From positions 1 through 45,591 of the forward strand of contig NZ_JAJEQM010000020.1 of NCBI RefSeq assembly GCF_020687385.1: a stretch of 45,591 nt of DNA, in the 5' to 3' direction. The translations under genes were made by a program, and so were the position numbers. Under the pieces are notes generated by a model, which made no database searches, was not told where the DNA came from, and worked only from the letters and a program-made list of their open reading frames with translations. Shown here in pieces: positions 29,332 to 36,248 of this stretch (position 1 is its first letter; each line of letters opens with the position of its first letter). Source of the stretch: Hominilimicola fabiformis (GTDB lineage Bacteria > Bacillota > Clostridia > UBA1381).

Positions 29332-30189
29332 ATGTCAAAATACGAAGAAAAAATAACAGATAATTCACTTTGGTACACCGCCACCCCTACCCCGCTTACA
29401 TTGACATTGCCTTTTTACATAACCGAGGCAGGTCATTTTCGTGCAGAGGCTGATTATAAAGTGGAACGTGACGAACACGACAGTTATCTTTTATTGTACA
29501 CAATAAAAGGCAGCGGTACGGTTGTGAGTGACAAAGTTTCTTTGGCCGCTCTTCCTCACAATGCCGTTATGATAAATTGTCATAATTATCATAAATACTT
29601 TTCAAATAACGAAGAATGGGAATTTATATGGATTCATTTAAAAGGCAGTGCAGTGGCGGCAATGTTTGATATTCTCTACCCTAACGCGGTAAATATTATT
29701 TCCGTAAAAGACTTTTTGAGTTTTGAACAACAGCTGTCGGAGCTTATATGTAACGTAACAAAAAATGATGTTCTCAGCAGTATTTCCACTTCTTCGCAAA
29801 TACATGATGTTCTGAATACACTTGTTATTTACACAATCGAAAATGAGCAAAAAAGTCAAAAACGTCAACATTCGGATGATATTAATGTAGTAATTGATTT
29901 TATTCAAAATAATTACTCCGATTCAATATCCATTGATGATATGATACAGAATATCCATATTTCAAAATATCATTTTATCCGCCTTTTTCGTAGGATTATG
30001 GGTACAACTCCGTATAATTATTTAACGAATTATAGAATAAATAAGTCAAAATTGCTTTTGCGTACAACAAATAAATCAATCTCCGAAATATCCGAAGAAT
30101 GCGGGTTCCTTGATACAAGTAACTTTATATCACAGTTTAAAAAGAATACCAATCAAAAACCAACCGATTATAGACGCGATTTTACTTAG
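29332..30189 (+). CDS. AraC family regulator with N-terminal cupin
   Basis: 285 residues: an AraC-type sugar-binding cupin (about 15-150) and two HTH motifs (about 185-285) with IHISKYHFIRLFRRIMGTTP and CGFLDTSNFISQFKK. AAAGGAGGT lies before the ATG. It follows the isomerase gene by 114 bases with a terminator between, on the same strand; such pairs usually regulate each other, so L-sugar-dependent activation of the isomerase gene is the simple model. It is also the regulator closest to the BMC operon's 3' end. Confidence 0.92.
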   Translation: MSKYEEKITDNSLWYTATPTPLTLTLPFYITEAGHFRAEADYKVERDEHDSYLLLYTIKGSGTVVSDKVSLAALPHNAVMINCHNYHKYFSNNEEWEFIWIHLKGSAVAAMFDILYPNAVNIISVKDFLSFEQQLSELICNVTKNDVLSSISTSSQIHDVLNTLVIYTIENEQKSQKRQHSDDINVVIDFIQNNYSDSISIDDMIQNIHISKYHFIRLFRRIMGTTPYNYLTNYRINKSKLLLRTTNKSISEISEECGFLDTSNFISQFKKNTNQKPTDYRRDFT

Positions 30190-30286
30190 TTTTTCTTCCC
30201 TACTTTTTACTCATACACTCCTGTGGAACGAAAACAGTCTGACGTACGGTAAATATAATTTAACGAAATAGGTAGTGAAATGTATT

Positions 30287-30532
30287 ATGTTAAAATTAAA
30301 AAACATTAAAATTACTGATGCATATATTGAGGCTGATTATATACCTGAATGCAGCTCTGAATGCGGTCATATTAAAATGAATAGAGTGACAAAAGAAATT
30401 GATGTGAGAAGTGTGATAGGTTTTAGCGACACATATACTCGTATGGCAATAAACGGTTTAGAAAGAATATTATACGACATAAAAAAAGATCCGTCATATA
30501 CACCGAATGAGCGTTTGGTAATGTGGTACTAA
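30287..30532 (+). CDS. Hypothetical protein, 81 residues
   Basis: Starts MLKLKNIKITDAY; contains a Cys-rich hairpin (PECSSECGH) and an acidic-basic helix near the C terminus (NGLERILYDIKKD). A GTG four codons upstream (30275) is an alternative start. Together with the next gene it forms a two-gene unit after the AraC gene, and low GC sets it apart from its neighbours. No family recognised. The size and pairing recall immunity-type orphan proteins, but this is only an impression. Confidence 0.6.
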   Translation: MLKLKNIKITDAYIEADYIPECSSECGHIKMNRVTKEIDVRSVIGFSDTYTRMAINGLERILYDIKKDPSYTPNERLVMWY

Positions 30533-30563
30533 TTAAAATTATGATATAAGGAATGATTAAAAT

Positions 30564-30869
30564 ATGAAACTTATAGGATTTAAAGAATTAAACGGTTGTA
30601 ATAGTTGTTTAGAAAGTTTGCATAGTAATATATCTGATGTCGAATATGAAAACAAGGAACAAATATTGAATTATCTAAAAAAAGAAACATTTATCTTTGT
30701 ACGTTTAGATATTTTGCGTGATATATTTACGGGCGATACCATATCATATGAAAATCGTGTTTTAGGCGATAACGAATACGTATGGAGTGATGAACTAATA
30801 TATTACGTAGAAAAATACAATGCAAAGTTGCCTAACGAATTTGTAAATCATATATTAAAATCATATTAA
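30564..30869 (+). CDS. Hypothetical protein, 101 residues
   Basis: MKLIGFKELNGC start; an acidic protein with a compact C-terminal block DNEYVWSDELIYYVEKYN followed by LPNEFVNHIL. Aromatic and acidic helices of this sort are seen in immunity and cytoplasmic adaptor proteins. The ribosome site is weak (AAGGAATG). It lies 31 bases after the 81-residue gene. I cannot assign a function. Confidence 0.6.
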   Translation: MKLIGFKELNGCNSCLESLHSNISDVEYENKEQILNYLKKETFIFVRLDILRDIFTGDTISYENRVLGDNEYVWSDELIYYVEKYNAKLPNEFVNHILKSY

Positions 30870-30958
30870 AATATGTTTTCACCCAATGTAGTTATAATGT
30901 CATATGGTTAAGTGCGATTCTAAATATGACATACGAGTTAAAAATGCATTAAAATCTG

Positions 30959-30986
30959 TTGCAAATGTCAAAAAATATGGTATAAT
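30959..30986 (+). promoter_or_regulatory. Sigma-A promoter of 47-residue gene
   Basis: TTGCAA, 16-base spacer, TATAAT at 30981-30986, about 35 bases before the ATG at 31021. Confidence 0.65.
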
Positions 30987-31020
30987 AAAAGAGAATACAG
31001 ACAGTTAAGAGTGATTTAGA

Positions 31021-31164
31021 ATGAAAGAACTTAAACCATCAACCAAATTAGACGGAACACCTGAAGAAAATGAACGAGCAATTCAAAGAATAATTGATAG
31101 CTTAACAGAAGAAGAAATAACGGAAGCAATGTCAGATAAATATGCATACCTTGACGAAGATTAA
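31021..31164 (+). CDS. 47-residue acidic peptide
   Basis: MKELKPSTKLDG ... TEEEITEAMSDKYAYLDED; very acidic and predicted helical (about 14-38). It has its own promoter and a terminator right after the stop, which makes it a complete transcription unit. The ribosome site is weak (AAGAGTG). It converges with an XRE gene. The size and acidity are compatible with an antitoxin or anti-restriction type peptide but there is no specific evidence. Confidence 0.5.
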   Translation: MKELKPSTKLDGTPEENERAIQRIIDSLTEEEITEAMSDKYAYLDED

Positions 31165-31191
31165 AAGCACATTTTTAGACGTGCTTTTTTG
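31163..31191. terminator. Terminator between converging small genes
   Basis: AAAAGCAC / GTGCTTTT stem with ten-base loop and T6 on the plus strand; A-run on the other side makes it usable both ways. Confidence 0.8.
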
Positions 31192-31216
31192 TATGCAAGA
31201 AAAATCAGAATTTTTG

Positions 31217-31438
31217 TTATAATTCAATCTTTTCACCTGTTTCACGATTTACAAAATTAATTTCAAGTTCACAACCAAGAGCATTGGCAATGGCGGTCAA
31301 TTCCCTTTCGTCAAAATTATTACGCGACATTTTATTTGACAAATTCTGTCTTGAGCAATTTAATTGATTGGCCAATTCAGTCATTGTAAAATTATTGCGT
31401 TTCATAATTACTTTTATTTTTTCTACTGTTGTAAGCAT
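31217..31438 (-). CDS. XRE-family HTH protein
   Basis: 73 residues. HTH at about 6-62 (FTMTELANQLNCSRQNLSNK) and a C-terminal beta-strand tail (LEINFVNRETGEKIEL), which looks like a dimerisation strand. I chose the ATG at 31438, eight bases after AAAGGA; an ATG three codons earlier would abut that site. Possible regulator of the neighbouring small genes. The 274 bases upstream (31439-31712) hold only a hairpin at 31526-31550 (TCACA ... TGTGA) and the BMC operon terminator. Confidence 0.85.
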   Translation of the reverse strand: MLTTVEKIKVIMKRNNFTMTELANQLNCSRQNLSNKMSRNNFDERELTAIANALGCELEINFVNRETGEKIEL

Positions 31439-31665
31439 ATAAATCATCCTTTCTATTGTATCATCTCATATTAACATTATACATTTAATAATTTAAAATA
31501 TAAACAAAAAATCTAAAATTTCAACTCACACGCTCCGCGGGAAGTGTGATGGTATCACATTTTCGGCAAATCTAATTAGTAATTTAATATTACTATACTT
31601 TCGCACATAAATACGATTATATAAACATTTACGCTACACAATCGAATTTGTCTGGATTTAGACGT

Positions 31666-31694
31666 AAAAAAGGTACTGCATACGCAGTACCTTT
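31666..31694 (-). terminator. Terminator of BMC operon
   Basis: AAAGGTACTGC-GTAT-GCAGTACCTTT stem followed by T6 on the minus strand, 19 bases after the last shell gene. Confidence 0.92.
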
Positions 31695-31712
31695 GTAAGC
31701 CGTAAAATCAAA

Positions 31713-32261
31713 TTAAAGTACAGCTTCCCACAATTCAGGATGTGGATTAGCAATAACTTCTGTATTGATAAGCACGCCTTGTTCAGTCGCAATTCTTGCT
31801 CCTGCCTCAACGCCTGCTTTAACGTCTGCAACATCACCTGTCATTGAAACAAAGCATTTACCGCCCAAACCACGAGCCACACGAACTTCGATAAGTTCGA
31901 TGTCACCGGCTTTAACAGCAGCGTCGGCTGCTTGAATTGCACTTGCGGCAGTAAATGTTTCAACAATACCGAATGCTTTCTTTTCCTTAACATCGGCTGT
32001 TCCGCAAATTGCCTCAAATACGTTATCACCAAGATTACCTATTACAAATTTATCAATAAGTGCATCTTCTGCGATAAGTTCCGCTCTGTCAACAGCCGCA
32101 TGAATAGCAGAAAGTTCTCCGCCTACGATTGTGACAAATTTACCCGGACAAACCGAACCTGAACTTATAAGCACGATACCCGCACTCTTTAGCATTTCAT
32201 CAGTTACAACAATACCCTTAGATACGTTTTTTACTTCAACTAATCCTATTGAATTCATCAT
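31713..32261 (-). CDS. pduT: BMC trimeric shell protein, PduT-like, with pore Cys38
   Basis: 182 residues, two tandem BMC domains (about 1-90 and 95-182). The first pore loop is SSGSVCPGKF and places a cysteine at residue 38, the same position as the Cys38 that binds a [4Fe-4S] cluster at the three-fold axis of PduT. The second loop is ARGLGGKCFV. This tile is therefore likely to pass electrons across the shell. It is the last gene, 10 bases after the PduS/RnfC-like gene, its natural electron partner. Confidence 0.9.
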   Translation of the reverse strand: MMNSIGLVEVKNVSKGIVVTDEMLKSAGIVLISSGSVCPGKFVTIVGGELSAIHAAVDRAELIAEDALIDKFVIGNLGDNVFEAICGTADVKEKKAFGIVETFTAASAIQAADAAVKAGDIELIEVRVARGLGGKCFVSMTGDVADVKAGVEAGARIATEQGVLINTEVIANPHPELWEAVL

Positions 32262-32271
32262 CTCTCACCCA

Positions 32272-33606
32272 CTATCTTTCAATAATAACAAATCTGTCTG
32301 TGACTGCCTTAACCTTGCCGTCAATGCTTGCGTGCATTGTTGTACCAAGGTCCTCGTATGCTGTTTGAGCAACAACGTCACCAACTTTAACTGTATCGCC
32401 GACCTTTACAGTAGCACTTGCCGGCTTACCAACGTGTTGTTTAAGTTCGATATAAACTTCGTTTGGAGCAAAGTCTATATACTTTCTTTCAACGTGTGCT
32501 TTAACATACTTTCTTATTCCCAGTCTGTCAATCAGAACAGACGAAGATACAAGTCTTGACGCTCTTTCAGGTCTTACCTGTTGTGGCGCTTGATTATTCT
32601 GACGTCTTAGACCCTTTCTTCCAAGAGCACCTTTGACGTCCATTGAAATCTTCTGCGGGTCAAGCATTTGCTGACAACCGATAACGGTACAGACACCGCA
32701 ACCGCAGCATAGAGCCGACTGCAAAAAGCTTTCTGAATCTGTAACTTCACTGTGCGATGCCGCACGAACTGTCTTATGCACATTGATATTATATCCAAGC
32801 AAGTTTCTCGGACACATATCACTACACATTGTACAGTTACAGCAAGCTGCAGACGCACGCTTTAATGTCATTGAAATTGGCATTCTCTTACGTTGAATGA
32901 TAGAATGAGTTTCAGGGAATATAAGAAGTCCCTTAGTTGTCTTAGTAACTGAATCGTTTTCCAAATCAACAAGTCTTCCCATCATAGGACCGCCGTTAAT
33001 AACAGCCTTACCGTCAAGGTCACCGTGTCCTGTTGCCTCAAGCAACGCCTTAATCTTCATTCCGACAGGAACTTTAACTGTAATATCCTCATCAACGTCA
33101 CCGCCGATTGTTACATACTTTTGAGTAACAGGCTGACCGTTTGTAATTGCACAGTGAATGTTATAAACAGTTTCAACGTTAATAACCATTACTCCGACCA
33201 TTACAGGGATTGCTCCCTCCGGAATAATCTTGCCTGTTGTTTCATATGTAAGTACAACTTCGTCACCGGCAGGATAAATGTCAGGGATTTCCTTAATTCT
33301 TACCTTTGTACCCTCAAGTGATGCAACAATTTTTGTATCCAAAAGGTGCATATTCTTACCCTTAATACCGATAATTGCCTCATCTGCACCCATTGTATCA
33401 ATTAGTACATTAAGTGTATCAACAAGTGCCTGAAGGTGATGTTCCAAAATGTGATGGTCAACCATCATCAATGGTTCACATTCTGCCGCATTCACTATAA
33501 TCTGTTTTACTTTGTCTGAAATTTTTCTGTGAGTAGGGAATCCGGCACCACCGGCACCGACTATACCTGCATCATATACAATTTTCTGAAGCTCTTCAAA
33601 TGTCAT
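32272..33606 (-). CDS. pduS: PduS/RnfC-like Fe-S flavoprotein
   Basis: 444 residues. The N-terminal GAGGAGFPTHRK is the NADH/FMN-binding Rnf-C/complex-I-51-kDa motif. SLBB-type fold in the middle. Two [4Fe-4S] motifs: C255, C258, C261, C265-Pro and C300, C303, C306, C311. A biotinyl-lipoyl-like C-terminal domain (VKVGDTVKVGDVVAQ) completes PduS architecture. In Pdu compartments it reduces cobalamin; here no B12 enzyme is encoded, so NAD(H) recycling or electron export through the PduT-like tile is the likelier job (inference). GGGAGGAAG precedes the ATG. Confidence 0.9.
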   Translation of the reverse strand: MTFEELQKIVYDAGIVGAGGAGFPTHRKISDKVKQIIVNAAECEPLMMVDHHILEHHLQALVDTLNVLIDTMGADEAIIGIKGKNMHLLDTKIVASLEGTKVRIKEIPDIYPAGDEVVLTYETTGKIIPEGAIPVMVGVMVINVETVYNIHCAITNGQPVTQKYVTIGGDVDEDITVKVPVGMKIKALLEATGHGDLDGKAVINGGPMMGRLVDLENDSVTKTTKGLLIFPETHSIIQRKRMPISMTLKRASAACCNCTMCSDMCPRNLLGYNINVHKTVRAASHSEVTDSESFLQSALCCGCGVCTVIGCQQMLDPQKISMDVKGALGRKGLRRQNNQAPQQVRPERASRLVSSSVLIDRLGIRKYVKAHVERKYIDFAPNEVYIELKQHVGKPASATVKVGDTVKVGDVVAQTAYEDLGTTMHASIDGKVKAVTDRFVIIER

Positions 33607-33659
33607 TTTGCTTCTTCCTCCCCAAAGAGTTATTATGTGGGTTTATTTACTGAATTTAA

Positions 33660-33920
33660 TCAGCATTGTTTCTCGTCAAGTATACCGACAATCGTTGCGT
33701 CAACTGGTGAATTTGCATCACCGATTGCAACTCTCGCACTGCTACCCGTAGTAATTATAACGTCCTCACCGATACCGGCGCCGACTCCGTCAACTGCTAC
33801 AAGGAACTTATCGACAAGATTTTTATTTTCAATACATTGTACAAGCATAAACTTATATCCCACCAAACCTTCAAGTTTATGAGTTGATACAACGCTTCCA
33901 TATACTCTGCCAATAATCAT
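33660..33920 (-). CDS. BMC pentameric vertex protein (EutN/CcmL/PduN)
   Basis: 86 residues, single EutN/CcmL domain: MIIGRVYGSVVSTHK at the start, LVAVDGVGAGIGEDVIITTG in the middle, and DATIVGILD at the end. Twelve pentamers cap the icosahedral shell. The ATG at 33920 is preferred; a TTG nine bases earlier is possible. It is the only vertex gene in the window, so it should close both the canonical and any EutS-containing shells. Confidence 0.92.
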   Translation of the reverse strand: MIIGRVYGSVVSTHKLEGLVGYKFMLVQCIENKNLVDKFLVAVDGVGAGIGEDVIITTGSSARVAIGDANSPVDATIVGILDEKQC

Positions 33921-33959
33921 TATTATCAATCCTCTTATTAGACAAAAAGCCTAATATGG

Positions 33960-34598
33960 TTATTTTTCTAAAATCACAACTCTGTCGCCTGTCTTTATTG
34001 CACAGGCATTTGCGTCATCAGTATCGATGTGCATTTCCGTATTAAAGTCTTCTCTAACTCTGACCTGAACGTTATAGAAACGTGTCGGTTTTGAGTTTTG
34101 GATTTCAACATCAACGATGTCATTATCCTTAATTCCATACTTTTCTGCCTCTGCAGGAGTCATATGTATGTGTCTGTTGGCTATGATACAGCCTTCATTT
34201 AAAAATATACTGCCCTTTGGACCAACCAACGCCATCGGCGCACTGCCCTTTAACTCGCCTGAAGGACGTACAGGCGGACTAACCTTTAATTTAAAGGTAT
34301 CTGTTCTTGAAATTTCAACTTGTGATTGTTTTCTGACAGGACCAAGTACACGAACACCCTCGATTGTACGAAGTGACGGACTTACCAATGTTACACATTC
34401 TTCTGCAGCAAACTGATCACCCATTAGCATTTTCTTTACAGTAAGTTCGTGTCCCTTACCGAAAAGAATTTCCAAATGTTCCTGTGATAAATGAACATGT
34501 CTTGCCGACACGCCGACTTTTATTCCTTTATTATCTTCTTTTTGCTTAATAATATCTACAACTGCCTTAGCAATCATATCTTGCAAATTGTTGTCCAT
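33960..34598 (-). CDS. pduL: Phosphate propanoyltransferase, PduL type
   Basis: 212 residues. Converts acyl-CoA plus phosphate to acyl-phosphate and CoA, regenerating CoA inside the compartment. Two PduL domains with zinc-ligand histidines in VSARHVHLS and IANRHIHMTP. The N-terminal helix (residues 1-20, DNNLQDMIAKAVVDIIKQKE) is a classic encapsulation peptide. In this operon its substrate would be lactoyl-CoA (inference from the aldolase and the missing dehydratase). AGGAGG at the ribosome site. A structured 143-base gap separates it from the preceding shell gene. Confidence 0.93.
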   Translation of the reverse strand: MDNNLQDMIAKAVVDIIKQKEDNKGIKVGVSARHVHLSQEHLEILFGKGHELTVKKMLMGDQFAAEECVTLVSPSLRTIEGVRVLGPVRKQSQVEISRTDTFKLKVSPPVRPSGELKGSAPMALVGPKGSIFLNEGCIIANRHIHMTPAEAEKYGIKDNDIVDVEIQNSKPTRFYNVQVRVREDFNTEMHIDTDDANACAIKTGDRVVILEK

Positions 34599-34632
34599 TC
34601 CTTTTTCCTCCTAAAAATTGAGGTTTCATTCC

Positions 34633-34724
34633 CCATAGCTGTGACGGGAAAATTAAATTTCCCCGTCAGCCATGTCGGAATCGGACTTAACGTCCATACT
34701 TCGCCTTATGTATTTCTACATAAG
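34633..34724 (-). promoter_or_regulatory. Three consecutive hairpins in the shell-pduL gap
   Basis: Hairpins at 34635-34673 (GACGGGGAAAT / ATTTTCCCGTC, with a further imperfect outer stem), 34683-34695 (GGAC / GTCC) and 34705-34724 (CTTATGTA-GAAA-TACATAAG, a GNRA-type loop). No T-run follows on the minus strand, so they are not terminators. They could block 3' decay and raise upstream shell-protein yield, or mark processing. Structure is seen directly; function is inferred. Confidence 0.45.
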
Positions 34725-34741
34725 AATTTTTACTTACTAAA

Positions 34742-35017
34742 TCAAACAGCAGGTAAAATCTTTTCAACGTCACTGTGTGGACGAGGAATTACGTGAACTG
34801 ATACAAGTTCACCAAGTCTTGAACCTGCTGCAGCACCTGCGTCTGTTGCAGCCTGAACTGCACCAACGTCGCCTCTTACCATAACTGTTACAAGACCTGA
34901 ACCGATTCTTTCTGTACCGATTAGTGTAACGTTTGCAGCCTTAACCATAGCATCTGCTGCCTCGATTGCTGCTACAAGACCTCTTGTTTCTACCATACCT
35001 AATGCTTCTACTGCCAT
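34742..35017 (-). CDS. BMC hexameric shell protein (canonical PduA/CcmK type)
   Basis: 91 residues, one BMC domain: [20 protein letters not shown], pore-facing KIGSG-like [20 protein letters not shown], and [13 protein letters not shown] at the end. Near-consensus sequence and the best ribosome site of the cluster suggest it is the main facet tile. It follows the AT-hook shell gene by 90 bases, which hold a GGGCATTTGCCC palindrome. Confidence 0.94.
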   Translation of the reverse strand: MAVEALGMVETRGLVAAIEAADAMVKAANVTLIGTERIGSGLVTVMVRGDVGAVQAATDAGAAAGSRLGELVSVHVIPRPHSDVEKILPAV

Positions 35018-35107
35018 TTTAAATTTCCTCCTATTTTTTCTTGGGCAAATGCCCTTTTTTACTTAATTTATTTATCTAAAAGCACCAATGTGCAAATTAG
35101 AACTTAA

Positions 35108-35566
35108 TTATTGTGTTTTCTTCGGACGACCGCGTCTTCTTGTTGCCGGTTTCTTTTCGGCAGTTGTTTTCGCAGTCTTTTCCGTTTCTGTTGATTTCTC
35201 AACTGTTTTTGGTTTTTCAGCCTTAACCGGAGTTTCTTTTATCGCTCCGACGTGTGTTCCCGCAATTTCCGAGTTAGGCTTTTTCTCCTCCTCGTCAAGA
35301 TGCAAGAACTTAAATATCTCATGATGAGGTCTTGCTATAACCTGTGACGCTTTCAAACATCCGTCCTTTGTAGCTCTTGCCACACCGGCGTCAACTGACG
35401 CTTTTACGGAAGTAAGTTCGCCTCTTACGACTATTGTTACAAGTCTGCCTCCAAGCTTACGCTCTGTCGCAACAAACTCAACATCAGCCGCTTTCAGCAT
35501 ATCGTCAAGCATTATAATAGCATTTCCCAACGCTGAAACCTCAACCAAACCTAATGAATATTCCAT
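35108..35566 (-). CDS. BMC hexameric shell protein with AT-hook-like C-terminal tail
   Basis: 152 residues. A normal BMC domain (about 1-88, with KLGGRLVTIVVRGELTSVK at the pore and RPHHEIFKFLH at its end) is extended by ~60 residues. The linker is Lys/Glu/Thr/Ala rich, and it ends in ATRRRGRPKKTQ, whose core RGRP flanked by basic residues is the AT-hook motif that binds the minor groove of AT-rich DNA. EutK has a C-terminal nucleic-acid-binding-like domain, so a precedent exists for such tails. Its AGGAGG lies 6 bases upstream. It could tether shells to the nucleoid or simply pack against cargo (inference). Confidence 0.9.
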   Translation of the reverse strand: MEYSLGLVEVSALGNAIIMLDDMLKAADVEFVATERKLGGRLVTIVVRGELTSVKASVDAGVARATKDGCLKASQVIARPHHEIFKFLHLDEEEKKPNSEIAGTHVGAIKETPVKAEKPKTVEKSTETEKTAKTTAEKKPATRRRGRPKKTQ

Positions 35567-35581
35567 CTGCTAACCTCCTAC

Positions 35582-35851
35582 TTAAATCGAAGGCAGGATT
35601 TTGGCAATGTCATCATGCGGACGAGGAATTACATTAACTGCATAAACCTCTCCGATTTCTTTTGCCACTGCCTCACCGGCTTTAACAGCCGCCGTAACAG
35701 CGTCAACATCGCCTTGAATCACTACATTCACAAGACCTGAGCCGATTTTCTCAGTTCCGACTACCCATACGTCAGCGGTTTTGGTCATAACGTCGGAAGC
35801 TTCAATAGAAGCGGTAAGACTTCTTGTTTCGATAAATCCTAATGCCTGCAC
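35582..35851 (-). CDS. BMC hexameric shell protein
   Basis: 89 residues, one BMC domain: [56 protein letters not shown]. Similar to the 34742 gene but with different surface residues. The start is GTG (35849-35851) preceded by AAAGGAA. It lies 15 bases before the AT-hook shell gene. Confidence 0.93.
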   Translation of the reverse strand: MQALGFIETRSLTASIEASDVMTKTADVWVVGTEKIGSGLVNVVIQGDVDAVTAAVKAGEAVAKEIGEVYAVNVIPRPHDDIAKILPSI

Positions 35852-35881
35852 TCCTATATCATTCCTTTCCTTAAATTTACG

Positions 35882-36223
35882 CTACGCGTTATTTGGTATA
35901 TGACCTACCTTATCTCTGCCGACACTTGTTCGGTTCGCCATTTTTTGCGAATCGTCGGTTGGTCTTGCAATTATGTGCTTATTTATAAGTCCGGATATGC
36001 TCTCCGCTGTTCTTGCAGCCGCATCAACCGCCGCAGTAACGGCACTGACACTGCCTTGAACTTTGACAGCCATAATAAGCGGTACTTCTACCGAATCGGC
36101 GTTTGCCGGCTTATTTGAGTCGATTGCAATAACTTTAACGTCTGCAGCTTTTGCAGCCGCGTCTGCCGCTGTTATCGCAGTAACAAATCCGAACATTTCT
36201 ATAATTCCTATTGCGTCATTCAT
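35882..36223 (-). CDS. BMC hexameric shell protein with insertion and short tail
   Basis: 113 residues. BMC domain starting AIGIIEMFGFVTAITAAD, but the pore-loop region carries an insert (DSNKPANADSVEVPLIM) in place of the short K-I-G-S-G loop, so the central pore should differ from the sister tiles. Tail of ~20 residues (MANRTSVGRDKVGHIPNNA). AAAGGCT ribosome site. First shell gene after the enzymes. It may be a specialised pore or a cap, as seen in some PduJ/PduU-like tiles. Confidence 0.9.
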   Translation of the reverse strand: MNDAIGIIEMFGFVTAITAADAAAKAADVKVIAIDSNKPANADSVEVPLIMAVKVQGSVSAVTAAVDAAARTAESISGLINKHIIARPTDDSQKMANRTSVGRDKVGHIPNNA

Positions 36224-36248
36224 ACTTATTCAGCCTTTCTTCCGAGGT

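Noticed and set aside
30904-31008. 34-residue reading frame upstream of the 47-residue gene
   Set aside because: It contains the TTGCAA/TATAAT promoter of the next gene and has no ribosome site; probably chance.
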